Source of the DNA: a virus
Direction: 5' to 3' (one strand)
Virus record (IMG/VR): IMGVR_UViG_3300025840_000309
Span: 1 to 21,382 of that record
DNA length: 21,382 nt
Part shown: positions 1-7,478 of the stretch, one piece after another
Position numbering within the stretch: position 1 is the first letter of the stretch
Layout of the letters: the number at the start of each line of letters is the position of its first letter
Program-made: the position numbers and the translations under genes
Notes under the pieces: generated by a model
What the model saw: only the letters and a program-made list of their open reading frames with translations
Database searches by the model: none
What the model was told of the DNA's origin: nothing

Positions 1-68
1 AATTGCTTTGGGTATATGTCGCCATCTAATACAATTTTAAACGGCTTTAATAATTTAATTTTTTTCAT
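1..68 (-). CDS. Partial small phage protein, 5' end only
   Basis: The first 22 codons of a minus-strand gene are visible and the rest lies beyond the left edge. The protein begins MKKIKLLKPFKIVLDGD and continues with IYPKQ. The ATG at 68-66 has a clear GGAGT ribosome site at 76-80, seven bases away. It follows the capsid and probable decoration genes on the same strand, so it is probably a small virion or head-completion protein of the late operon. The visible part has no diagnostic motif, so no function is assigned. Confidence 0.65.
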   Translation of the reverse strand, partial: MKKIKLLKPFKIVLDGDIYPKQ

Positions 69-85
69 AAATAAAACTCCTTAAC

Positions 86-118
86 TAATCCCAGGGCATT
101 GAATCTGCCCTAGGATTA
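86..118 (-). promoter_or_regulatory. Strong RNA hairpin between late genes
   Basis: Two 13-base arms (86-98 and 106-118) pair around a 7-base loop. On the minus-strand transcript all 13 pairs form, one being G-U. The hairpin sits between the stop of the probable decoration gene and the ribosome site (76-80) of the next gene. No U-run follows it, so it does not look like a classical intrinsic terminator. An mRNA stabiliser or processing site at the 3' end of the capsid transcript, or partial attenuation, are the alternatives. Confidence 0.7.
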
Positions 119-128
119 ATTATATTAA

Positions 129-536
129 CTACTGTACAGGTGCTGTTATTGGTGAACCTTGTATAGCAATAGCACCTAAAGTACCACCGCTAGATGTAGA
201 AGCGCTTACTAGACTAAGTCTAACATATCGCTTACTTCCAACATATCCAATTTTATTCACTGTATTATCGTCTGTAGAAGCAAAAGAGGCGCTAGCTTCT
301 GTGTTTGTTAAATCAGCGTCATCAACGGCGGATGCGTCTGATAAGTTAGATTCGTCACCCTCATGAATTAAAACAGTATATGTACCGTCTGTTAAAGTTC
401 CAGATTGAATAACAAATAGAAGACTACCATATTCAGCTGTGTCAATAATATCACCATTTGTAGTTGTATCCGATGTAATTGCTTGTGTATCAAATGCATT
501 CGATACTTTATAGCTACTATATAATTCTTTATACAT
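129..536 (-). CDS. Probable capsid decoration/accessory protein
   Basis: This 135-residue protein lies directly after the major capsid gene. It matches in layout a widespread unnamed phage family found at this position. The N-terminus begins MYKELYSSYKV, the middle is rich in Ser/Thr/Asp with a GTLTDGTYTVLIHEGDESN stretch, then comes KIGYVGSKRYVRLSLV and a short C-terminal tail. The composition suggests an all-beta fold with no membrane segment. The family reference is from memory, and the role as a decoration or capsid-stabilising protein is inferred from gene position and size. An AAAGGA ribosome site precedes the ATG. A strong hairpin follows the stop codon. Confidence 0.6.
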   Translation of the reverse strand: MYKELYSSYKVSNAFDTQAITSDTTTNGDIIDTAEYGSLLFVIQSGTLTDGTYTVLIHEGDESNLSDASAVDDADLTNTEASASFASTDDNTVNKIGYVGSKRYVRLSLVSASTSSGGTLGAIAIQGSPITAPVQ

Positions 537-557
537 TTTATTTAATTCCTTTCTATA

Positions 558-1751
558 TTAAGATGCTAGTTTTTGGATCTTAATTGCGTCAAAATCAGTT
601 ACAGCACCGCCTGTACGTCTTTCAACTCTATAAGTAACTTGCCCAGGATTAGAGTATGGATCTTTTAAGATTTTAGTTCCAAGCCTGTCAACGATAGTAT
701 ACCCTTTAGAGAAGTCACCGTATGCGATTGATAAAGAATTCGCCCCAATTGCCGGCATATCACTTGCAAATACAACTGGTTTGCCAAGGATAGAGAAGCT
801 AAGCCCTGCATTTTTATCTAACATTGTATTAAAGAAATAATTATCAGTACCCTTTAATTTAACTAATGCACCAAACGTTTCACGCTTCATCATAAATACA
901 GCATTAGCTTGATACGCTTCTTTTAAAGCATTTTGTAATTCGATAATACCATCAACAGTTACAGCCCCTGATGACCCAGAGTTTACTTGTTCGATTTTAT
1001 CAAATTCATATGTACCATTTGTTGTCCAAGCAGTATAACTTAAAAATCCCTTTGGAGCTTTAGCACCGCTACCAGATACGTAAGCAGTATTAGCTCTTAA
1101 TGATAAATCTAATGACGCTTGTTCTAAAATCTCAGCTTCTAAATCGATTGATGCATCTTCAAAAACTTCTGTAGACATAGGTACTGATACAATATCTTTT
1201 AATACAGGTATTGTTATTTGTCCGAATGTTCCAGTTGTAGCATTAGTTACAGTTTCTAATTCTCCAAAAAAACCGCCACCAGTTGTTCTAGTTTTTTGAA
1301 CAACTTTAACGTATTGATTAGAAGAAATAGATTTAACGCTAGCTACTTGACGGACTGGCGAAGTCTCAAAAACTCGCTTGCCAATTTGAGTATCTCTTTC
1401 TGGAGCTACTAAGAATCCGCCGTCTGTGTCGATTCTTTCTTGTAACGTCTTTAACTCTAAACCGTTTGTATTACCAGTTAAATAAGCTCTTGAAGCTTGT
1501 TTATATTCTAGATTTTTTTGCTCATCATTAGATTCTTTTAATTCTAAAGATTTTTTGCTTAACGCTTCTAATTTCTCTGATTTTTCTTTTAATTCTAGTA
1601 AAGCGTCTAAATTTTTATTCACTTTAGCTTCAAGCTCGCCAAACGCTTTTCCGTCCGCTTTTGCCTCAAGTCTTTCTTGGTTTGTTTTTTTGAACTCGGC
1701 TACCTCGATTTTAAGCTGTTCGCCTAACTCTTTAATCTCTGAAATTTCCAT
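558..1751 (-). CDS. Major capsid protein, HK97 fold
   Basis: This 397-residue protein builds the icosahedral head. Residues 1-85 are a charged Glu/Lys/Leu-rich coiled coil, the scaffold-like delta domain of HK97-type capsid proteins. The segment LQERIDTDGGFLVAPERD at about 103-120 is the usual start of the mature N-arm, so the protease probably cleaves near residue 100. The remainder has the typical HK97 order: TSPVRQVASVKSI, a mid-region of the E-loop/P-domain type, and a C-terminal YRVERRTGGAVTDFDAIKIQKL strand region. Length is normal for the family. It lies just downstream of the prohead protease, the standard order. The ribosome site AAAGGTGAT precedes the ATG. Confidence 0.93.
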   Translation of the reverse strand: MEISEIKELGEQLKIEVAEFKKTNQERLEAKADGKAFGELEAKVNKNLDALLELKEKSEKLEALSKKSLELKESNDEQKNLEYKQASRAYLTGNTNGLELKTLQERIDTDGGFLVAPERDTQIGKRVFETSPVRQVASVKSISSNQYVKVVQKTRTTGGGFFGELETVTNATTGTFGQITIPVLKDIVSVPMSTEVFEDASIDLEAEILEQASLDLSLRANTAYVSGSGAKAPKGFLSYTAWTTNGTYEFDKIEQVNSGSSGAVTVDGIIELQNALKEAYQANAVFMMKRETFGALVKLKGTDNYFFNTMLDKNAGLSFSILGKPVVFASDMPAIGANSLSIAYGDFSKGYTIVDRLGTKILKDPYSNPGQVTYRVERRTGGAVTDFDAIKIQKLAS

Positions 1752-1768
1752 TTCATCACCTTTCTATT

Positions 1769-2767
1769 TTACTTAAAAGCCTGTATAAGACTCTCAAGCG
1801 TTGTTTTTATTTCTTCGGAATTGTCAACGTCACGTTGATTGATTGATTTTATACCCCCCGATATAATTGTTTTAGCTTCTTTTTGAGAAAGACCAGCATC
1901 ACGCAAAGTTCTTTCTAAAGCCCTTGGGTTTATATTACCATTTTCTTGCTTTACGTTCAAAACCTCTGCTTCATCGTTCATCGGGAACGTAACAAAGCTA
2001 ACTTCTACTAATTTAGAAAAGCTTTTTATAATCCGTATACTTTTCTTATTATCTATTTCATATTCTTTTACATAATAACCAATTGACATTGAGTCAATAG
2101 CACCGCTTTTAACTTCTTCGTACGTGTCTTTTCCGAGCGTAGTATTAATAAATTTACCTTCAACAACAAGCCCTTTTTCATCTTCATATATATTTGTGAT
2201 TACCCCGACCACTTTCTTATGATCGTGTTGATATAATAGTTTCGGCATTTTGCCTTTTTTAGCTGACTCAACAACATCATAAAAAGCACCTCTTTGAATT
2301 AAATCATTGCCGTGATCGATATTCCCAGTCGTAGCCCCATAAGCTTTAAATGTCATTTCTTCACTATCTTGCTTTACTTCAATATTTAACCCAAAATTCT
2401 TAAACTCTTTTTTCTCACTCATCCGGTTTCGTTCCTCTCTAAATTCTTTTGATTTTTTTATTGCCCAGTCGATACCGCTTGTACCACCCCATAGCAACCA
2501 GGCTATTGTTCCAGCAGTCTGACCACCGTCAACCTCTCGTTTTTCCGGTTGATAATTTTTTCTATGTCTATTAAATGATGCCATTCTTTTTATAGTTGAC
2601 TCACTTAATGACTTGCCATTTGACAAATCTCTAGCTCTTGCGACACCTACATCAGTACCTCCCCTACCCCATTTTTTACGCAATTCTAACCCACGCAAAG
2701 CATTATTCTGAGCACTTTTTGGGGGTATCGTGTCTATATCTGATAAAGCCTTTATATATTTATTCAT
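1769..2767 (-). CDS. Prohead protease (U35/HK97 gp4-like) with N-terminal extension
   Basis: The 332-residue protein processes capsid subunits during head maturation. The protease domain spans roughly residues 118-275. It starts with EMTFKAYGATTGNIDHGNDLIQRGAF, has the catalytic-type His in HDH (181-183) and the Ser in SMSIGY (226-230), and ends with LVEVSFVTFPMNDEAEV. Residues 15-110 form an extra domain with KKWGRGGTDVGVARARDL and a Trp/Gly-rich AGTIAWLLWGGTSGIDWA stretch. I recall this module from other phage head genes but know no accepted function. Met116 (codon at 2422-2420) has a GAGG about 11 bases upstream and would give a protease of usual size, so a second product is possible. It overlaps the Mu F-like gene by 8 bases. 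The C-terminal 60 residues are charged and helical. Confidence 0.88.
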   Translation of the reverse strand: MNKYIKALSDIDTIPPKSAQNNALRGLELRKKWGRGGTDVGVARARDLSNGKSLSESTIKRMASFNRHRKNYQPEKREVDGGQTAGTIAWLLWGGTSGIDWAIKKSKEFREERNRMSEKKEFKNFGLNIEVKQDSEEMTFKAYGATTGNIDHGNDLIQRGAFYDVVESAKKGKMPKLLYQHDHKKVVGVITNIYEDEKGLVVEGKFINTTLGKDTYEEVKSGAIDSMSIGYYVKEYEIDNKKSIRIIKSFSKLVEVSFVTFPMNDEAEVLNVKQENGNINPRALERTLRDAGLSQKEAKTIISGGIKSINQRDVDNSEEIKTTLESLIQAFK

Positions 2768-3527
2768 ATGTTAAAAAGCACCTGCAGTTAATAACATTTG
2801 ATGCACTCCCACTACTATCCCCTGGATACATTAATTTCTCATCATTTACCAAAAAACTTTCATCCATATCAACTTTTTGCCCATCAGCTTTCCGATGACT
2901 AGAACGTGTTCGCTCATCTTCTGTAGTGTTCCAAACTTTTTTAAATTCAATATTTAACTCATTTGATATTGATTGCGTACTTTCAATACTTGCCCAGTTA
3001 GCCGACGAATGTACTTCTGTTCTGCTGATTAATTCAGCTCTACTTCTTGATATGCCAGCCTTTTCTTTAATGAATTTTGCTATTTCTTTACTTGACAAAT
3101 TATCTTTAATACCCTCAGCAATAATATTTTGAACATCTTTTCTTGTAGTATCTGTTAACTGTACACTTAAATCAGCACCTTTTTTCAGTATATAATCTAT
3201 AGAAAGTTCTTCAAAATCTTGTAAAGCGTCTTTTTTTTCATATATTATATTTCTTGATTTTTTGATAGAATTGAACTGTTTTTCACTAATAGACTCAATA
3301 GAATCGCTATATAATCTCATTAATATTTTTTGTAGTGATTTTTTATGATCTAATAAAATTGACTCACTAATGTAATTATTTAAATTATAACTATCAGCTA
3401 GTTTATTCATTGTTTTCTGTATTTCTCGTTTAAAAGATATTGTATACTTTGTTGAAATAATATCAATTAAGCGTAAAAACCTTCTTTGCTCTAATTGCCT
3501 TTGTCGCTTACTCTTCGATATCGTCAT
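2760..3527 (-). CDS. Phage Mu gpF-like minor head protein
   Basis: This 255-residue protein belongs to the Mu F/SPP1 gp7-like minor head family, which usually binds near the portal and is packaged in the head. The N-terminal 110 residues are basic and helical. The C-terminal half carries the family signature: ISRSRAELISRTEVHSSANW around 158-180, then VWNTTEDERTRSSHRKADGQ and a final INCRCFLTYE. The closing NCRC with the upstream H-x-D-like residues is the recognised conserved block. The start overlaps the portal gene by 20 bases and the end overlaps the protease gene by 8, so translation is probably coupled. The order portal, F-like, protease, capsid is standard for HK97-type phages. Confidence 0.85.
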   Translation of the reverse strand: MTISKSKRQRQLEQRRFLRLIDIISTKYTISFKREIQKTMNKLADSYNLNNYISESILLDHKKSLQKILMRLYSDSIESISEKQFNSIKKSRNIIYEKKDALQDFEELSIDYILKKGADLSVQLTDTTRKDVQNIIAEGIKDNLSSKEIAKFIKEKAGISRSRAELISRTEVHSSANWASIESTQSISNELNIEFKKVWNTTEDERTRSSHRKADGQKVDMDESFLVNDEKLMYPGDSSGSASNVINCRCFLTYE

Positions 3528-4833
3528 ATATCAAACCTGCCATTTTCTCAGCCTGTTTTTTTTCATACCCCTTTTTTTGTAGTGATAAAATATAATCTGA
3601 TTTATTTTCTACGTTATTATCAATATTTAAACCAATTTCAGATAAAGGTATTTTATTTAATTCAGTTAATAATTGATCTCCCCCTTCAATGGGCTCTAAA
3701 CCGATCGATTTACGTTTTTCGTTTATCGTCATAAAGCTAACAGATTCAAGAGCAGTTATTTTTCTATTATTTTTTAACTGTATAGCTCCTACATTATTTT
3801 TGTCATAACTAAGTAATAAATCATCCCCATACCGAGGAACTAGCCAATTATTAAGCTCGTCTAATAAGTGAATTAAATTCGGTTCGATAGCCTGATCCCA
3901 TAACAATTCGTATGCTTTTTCTAAATTTTCATACTTTGCCTGATCAGTATTAACTAAATCGTAAGGAACCCCATATGCAAATGCGATCATTTGACTGCTT
4001 GCCTTAATCCCATTAATAAAATCTAAATCACTCGGGCTAAGCCCAATTGGTGTAAATTTAACTCCACCACCTAAAATTGGTATTCCACCTGTATTATTCC
4101 CTCCTAAAATAGAGTCCTTAAATTTTTTTAGTTGCTGGTATTGCGAGGCGCTTAATTCTTGTTCAGCTTCAAGCACTCCTGAGACTTTCCCGCCGTTTTT
4201 AATAATATTATAATTCCATTTCTTACCCTCTGAAATTATATCAACATCAGGCGCACACGCTTTTAACGGGCTTGTTCCAAGTAGTTCATTTGTCGGTGAA
4301 AATTCTTTTAAGTGAAGAATATTCGATTTACCATTTAAATTAACATTAAATATAGTTTTATTCTCATTTAAACCGAAAATATATGAGGCCGGCAATCCGT
4401 CTTTACCTGGTTTTACAGTTACAAAATAAGGGTTGACTGAATATAAAAATAATGGTGGTTTTTCTTGATACTCATTTGAAGAGTCATTGTAAACTGATTC
4501 TATATATGCATTCCCAGTAATTAATTTCTGGGAAATAACATCCTGAATAAATTCTTTTTTTGATTGATATGGGTTTGGGTTTTTCAACAAATCTAAAATC
4601 GGGTGTTTATCAATCAATTCACCATTTTTAAATAATTGAAAATTAATTTTAGATAGATTTTCAGCTATTAACTTAACGCATCTAAAAACAATAACGTTTT
4701 TTTCATAACCATCTTCTTGATAATCTTTTATTTTATAATCTTTAAAATCATAATTGTTAAAACTTAAAAGACCTGAGTTTTTTATAGCTCTTGTTTTTGA
4801 CTTCTTCTCAAAAGAAAATAATTTATTAAACAA
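3508..4833 (-). CDS. Portal protein, HK97 family, TTG start
   Basis: The 441-residue protein forms the dodecameric DNA entry channel at one head vertex. HK97-portal features include VIVFRCVKLIAENLSKINFQ near residue 50, HPILDLLKNPNPYQSKKEFI near 77-96, the ITGNAYIE strand, and the late FAYGVPYDLVNTDQAKYENLEKAYELLWD region with the following IEPNLIHLLDELNNWL. The start is TTG (4833-4831), supported by a GGAG seven bases upstream. No ATG occurs in frame until far into the conserved domain. An out-of-frame ATG overlapping the ribosome site gives only a 6-codon ORF. The C-terminal 40 residues are Lys/Glu-rich and overlap the F-like gene. Confidence 0.92.
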   Translation of the reverse strand: MFNKLFSFEKKSKTRAIKNSGLLSFNNYDFKDYKIKDYQEDGYEKNVIVFRCVKLIAENLSKINFQLFKNGELIDKHPILDLLKNPNPYQSKKEFIQDVISQKLITGNAYIESVYNDSSNEYQEKPPLFLYSVNPYFVTVKPGKDGLPASYIFGLNENKTIFNVNLNGKSNILHLKEFSPTNELLGTSPLKACAPDVDIISEGKKWNYNIIKNGGKVSGVLEAEQELSASQYQQLKKFKDSILGGNNTGGIPILGGGVKFTPIGLSPSDLDFINGIKASSQMIAFAYGVPYDLVNTDQAKYENLEKAYELLWDQAIEPNLIHLLDELNNWLVPRYGDDLLLSYDKNNVGAIQLKNNRKITALESVSFMTINEKRKSIGLEPIEGGDQLLTELNKIPLSEIGLNIDNNVENKSDYILSLQKKGYEKKQAEKMAGLIYDDIEE

Positions 4834-4859
4834 TGTATTTCTCCATATTTTTTTCTATT

Positions 4860-6128
4860 TTATAACATACTAACAAATATTTCAGTATTTTTTTCAGATA
4901 AATGTGTTAAACCCCAAACAAGAGCATCTAATCTATCCGGGCTTGATTGTTTACTATCGCCTGTAAAACTCGTCATTTGCTCTTCTAATTCTGAAAATCT
5001 AGCCATATGAAAAACTTTATTCTGCTCATATAATGCAGAAATAGGCTCAGCCCGAATTATCTTCCCCCTTGTAGCTCTAACTTGTTTAAAATTAACATTA
5101 TTGTCAATATTCCTGATATTCGATTCTATTAAATCGCCACCATTATTTACCTCGCCTATTATTACGTCAGCATTATATTTTCTATACAAATTAATTGCTA
5201 CATTCGCCCACTCGCCCGGGCTATATGTTCCGCTTTTGTCATCTAAAATAATATAATTGTCAAGCGTGTCTTTAGCGCATACAACAATGCCCGTTTCATC
5301 ACTGTTTTTATTATTTGAAACCGCTGGATCAATAGCTATAACAACTCGTTTATAATCACTAATTTTTCTATATTTTCTCGCTCGATCAAGCATTTCATAC
5401 GACCATAGGGCACCTTCAATATCTTCTAAAATTTCTGCATATAACTCTTGTCTACCGATTCTTGTGTTCTCGTAACGATCAATTAATATATCTAATTGTT
5501 GTTTACTCAAATTTTCTTTATTGTCAAACGTAGACCCCTTATAGATATTTACGTCATCTCGTTTTAGAAGCTCTTTAATTAAAGATGTTGGCTGAGGCGT
5601 AGTTGTTATATTCAACTTTGTCTGTTCACCTAAACGTAAACAAAACATTAACATATCCCACGCTTCACGCTGATAACGCCAAGTAGCTAATTCATCAATC
5701 CAAGCTCTATGAAATTGCGCACCCCTTAATCTTGAAGGTTCATCAGCTGTAAAACCTTGAATTATTGATCCGTTTATTAACTTTATTTCTAATAGTGATT
5801 TATTATAATACTCGATAATTTCAGGCGGACATCTAGCTATAATACCCGATTCCCCATCAAACGCTGTTTTTCTAGTATCATTAGCAGTCGCACAAACAAC
5901 GCCATAACGTATTTTTTCATTAGTCCAACAATCCCACCACAAATCTTCGACAGCCGTCCTCGTTTTTCCGAATCCTCTTCCAGCTAACCAAAGATTTACC
6001 GAATTATTGTTGTTTTTAGGTATTTGATTTTTTCGTGCAGTAGAAAGCCATTCGAGCCTAGAAAGTACCGCTATTTGATTCTCATGTGGAAGATTAGCTA
6101 AGTTTTTTTTGATTTCTTCAATATTCAT
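4860..6128 (-). CDS. Terminase large subunit
   Basis: This is the 422-residue packaging motor, with an ATPase and a nuclease domain. The Walker A box GRGFGKT lies at 50-56, the Walker B region WIDE at 143-146, and a coupling-type motif TTTPQP at 175-180. The RNase H-like nuclease has the first acidic residue in AIDPA (D267), a second in GEVNNGGD (E326) and the third in SPDRLDAL (D401). The sequence resembles the terminase of gene-transfer agents and related phages more than that of lambda, judged from the AGRGFGKTRTAVEDLWW and LATWRYQREAWDML blocks. It starts 8 bases after the small-subunit stop with no clear ribosome site, so translation is probably coupled. Confidence 0.95.
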   Translation of the reverse strand: MNIEEIKKNLANLPHENQIAVLSRLEWLSTARKNQIPKNNNNSVNLWLAGRGFGKTRTAVEDLWWDCWTNEKIRYGVVCATANDTRKTAFDGESGIIARCPPEIIEYYNKSLLEIKLINGSIIQGFTADEPSRLRGAQFHRAWIDELATWRYQREAWDMLMFCLRLGEQTKLNITTTPQPTSLIKELLKRDDVNIYKGSTFDNKENLSKQQLDILIDRYENTRIGRQELYAEILEDIEGALWSYEMLDRARKYRKISDYKRVVIAIDPAVSNNKNSDETGIVVCAKDTLDNYIILDDKSGTYSPGEWANVAINLYRKYNADVIIGEVNNGGDLIESNIRNIDNNVNFKQVRATRGKIIRAEPISALYEQNKVFHMARFSELEEQMTSFTGDSKQSSPDRLDALVWGLTHLSEKNTEIFVSML

Positions 6129-6136
6129 TCAGAATA

Positions 6137-6508
6137 TTATTCATCAATTAATTTCTGAGCTAAATTATTTATAGACTCATTTAATTTTGAATTTAATTCA
6201 ACTTGATTAATATTAACATTACTATCTAATTCAACTTTTTCAACATATCCGCGATTTTTAGCCTTAGTTTTTAGAAAAAATATTGTTGATGTAGAATTTC
6301 CGGATTTTATTTGTTTATGCAACTCAGTTTCAGCGAAATCAATAGCTACATTCTCGATATCTTCAACACGTTTTTTATACTCTTCATCTTCACGAATCCA
6401 CTTATAATGAGCTTGTCGTGTGATACCTATAATTTCACAAGCTTGAGTAACTACTCCTAAGGTAGTTTCTAGTGCCGCTATCATCGCATTTTTTTGAACT
6501 TGAGACAT
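6137..6508 (-). CDS. Small terminase-like HTH protein
   Basis: This 123-residue protein starts the late operon and lies directly before the large terminase, the usual place of the DNA-recognition subunit. Residues 5-45 contain an HTH: LETTLGVVTQACEIIGITRQ followed by AHYKWIREDEEYKKRV. Then comes a helical segment (IENVAIDFAETELHKQIKSG), a conserved-looking STSTIFFLKTKAKNRGYVEK block typical of phBC6A51-like small terminases, and an Asn-rich tail. The ribosome site AAGAGG lies close to the ATG. The call rests on fold-like features and position. The packaging site itself is not visible. Confidence 0.78.
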   Translation of the reverse strand: MSQVQKNAMIAALETTLGVVTQACEIIGITRQAHYKWIREDEEYKKRVEDIENVAIDFAETELHKQIKSGNSTSTIFFLKTKAKNRGYVEKVELDSNVNINQVELNSKLNESINNLAQKLIDE

Positions 6509-6544
6509 AAAACCTCTTTTTTTAGTGTAAACATAAGTTCTTTA

Positions 6545-6573
6545 ATTATACGTACTCTAGAAATACGTATAAA
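6545..6573 (-). promoter_or_regulatory. Candidate late-operon promoter
   Basis: Read on the minus strand, TATAAT (6550-6545) matches the -10 consensus exactly. With a 17-base spacer the -35 is TTTATA (6573-6568), a weak match. It lies about 40 bases upstream of the small terminase start. The perfect inverted repeat at 6546-6572 covers both hexamers, so a bound protein would block or modify polymerase access. A weak -35 overlapped by an operator fits a regulated late promoter. Confidence 0.5.
6546..6572. promoter_or_regulatory. Operator-like perfect 9-bp inverted repeat
   Basis: The arms TTATACGTA (6546-6554) and TACGTATAA (6564-6572) are perfect inverted copies around a 9-base spacer. The arm-to-arm distance of 18 bases is close to two helical turns, as expected for a dimeric repressor or activator. 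It sits in the only intergenic region between the divergent late and early units and overlaps the candidate late promoter. The binding protein is unknown. The small HTH protein at 7072 is one candidate. Confidence 0.65.
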
Positions 6574-6662
6574 CTTTCTTATAGCTACATAAACAATAAC
6601 AATATTAAAAATACAATGTCAATATAAAATAAAAATACAACATAAAATATCAATGTGTATAG

Positions 6663-6683
6663 TACCCGAAAATAGGGTATTAT
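6663..6683 (+). promoter_or_regulatory. Candidate early promoter with small operator
   Basis: TACCC (6663-6667) and GGGTA (6675-6679) form a 5-bp inverted repeat with a 7-base spacer. The second arm runs into a -10-like TATTAT (6678-6683). I see no good -35 at the right distance. The leader then runs into AAAACAAGGGAG (6697-6708) and the ATG at 6717. Expression of 6717-7895 probably starts here, possibly with an activator or under repression. Confidence 0.45.
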
Positions 6684-6716
6684 ACAAACATAATAAAAAA
6701 CAAGGGAGTAAATAAA

Positions 6717-7055
6717 ATGATAAACTTAAATACAATATTTCCAGCATCGCATTTATATAATCAAGAAAAATATAAATACGCTACAGAGAAAGATTTTTAT
6801 ACTGATATTGCTAAAAATATAAGCGAAGATTATGAGTTAATGATTTCGAAATTAATATTAAAGAATATATTATTAGAAGAATATGAAGAAGATATATTTA
6901 AATCAGAATTGCCTTTATCAAAGAAATTAAAATTAACTAAAATAACGAAAATGGATGTTGAGCAAATTAATAGTATTTTAGAAGATGAATTTGAATTATT
7001 TGTTTCTAACGAAAAAGCAGATATGCAAGAAATATATTTCAATTCATACTGTTAA
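6717..7055 (+). CDS. Unknown early protein
   Basis: I do not recognise this 112-residue acidic protein. It is predicted helical: a short N-terminal NLNTIFPASHLY segment, then Lys/Glu/Leu-rich stretches such as ELMISKLILKNILLEEYEED and a C-terminal EQINSILEDEFELFVS. There is no signal peptide or membrane segment, and one Cys is the last residue. The ATG is set by GGGAG within the leader AAAACAAGGGAG shared with several other genes here. It is the first gene of the rightward early unit next to the operator region, so a takeover or regulatory role is possible but not shown. Confidence 0.75.
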   Translation: MINLNTIFPASHLYNQEKYKYATEKDFYTDIAKNISEDYELMISKLILKNILLEEYEEDIFKSELPLSKKLKLTKITKMDVEQINSILEDEFELFVSNEKADMQEIYFNSYC

Positions 7056-7071
7056 TAAAGGAGAAAGTAAA

Positions 7072-7239
7072 ATGCCAAAAATTTTAAGCGATTCACAAGT
7101 AAAAGAAAGAATAAAATTAATTATCAGGTTAAGAGCGCGAGTAAAGCCGATGAAATGGGCAGATGTAGCTAGAGAAATAGGTATCAACGAAAAAAGCCTG
7201 TATTTTTTCAGAGCTAGATATCTAAAGGAAACAATTTAA
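7072..7239 (+). CDS. Small HTH DNA-binding protein
   Basis: The 55-residue protein begins MPKILSDSQVKERIKLI and carries a helix-turn-helix-like segment at about 28-52 (KWADVAREIGINEKSLYFFR). It is strongly basic (many Lys/Arg), fitting a DNA-binding regulator. The start at 7072 is chosen because AAGGAG lies nine bases upstream. A longer reading frame from 6985 would overlap the previous gene and lacks a ribosome site. Lying 16 bases after the first early gene and near the divergent control region, it could act on the inverted repeat at 6546-6572. That link is inference. Confidence 0.75.
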   Translation: MPKILSDSQVKERIKLIIRLRARVKPMKWADVAREIGINEKSLYFFRARYLKETI

Positions 7240-7250
7240 GGAGTAAAACA

Positions 7251-7463
7251 ATGGATAGATTTTCAGGCAGTTTTAAAGATTTTTTAAATTTATTAAAAAT
7301 TGGGTCACATAATACTTGCGACAAAAAAAATAATAAAAACAAAGATAATGCAACAAATAAAAATATAGATAATAACTGTAACAATATTCGAAATACAAAC
7401 TATATTGAAGTAAATATTGATTTTATATATGAAAATCATTCAGTTAATTTTTCACTAAATTAA
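7251..7463 (+). CDS. Asn/Lys-rich small protein
   Basis: This 70-residue protein has no recognised family. The N-terminal 20 residues (DRFSGSFKDFLNLLKIG) look like an amphipathic helix. Residues 24-48 are low-complexity Asn/Lys/Asp with two Cys, and the last 20 residues look like two beta strands (YIEVNIDFIYENHSVNFSLN). It starts 11 bases after the HTH gene with its own AAGGAG, so it belongs to the same operon. The low-complexity middle may be a flexible linker. Confidence 0.6.
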   Translation: MDRFSGSFKDFLNLLKIGSHNTCDKKNNKNKDNATNKNIDNNCNNIRNTNYIEVNIDFIYENHSVNFSLN

Positions 7464-7478
7464 GACAATACAAATAAT

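Noticed and set aside
1555-1776. Plus-strand ORFs inside the head and tail genes (for example 1555-1776, 2638-2898, 17736-17999)
   Set aside because: They are reading-frame shadows of well-supported minus-strand genes and lack ribosome sites and family signals.
6830-7042. Minus-strand ORF opposite the first early gene
   Set aside because: It is a shadow of the plus-strand gene at 6717 and has no ribosome site.
6985-7071. Longer version of the small HTH protein starting at 6985
   Set aside because: It would overlap the upstream gene by 71 bases and has no ribosome site. The ATG at 7072 has AAGGAG.
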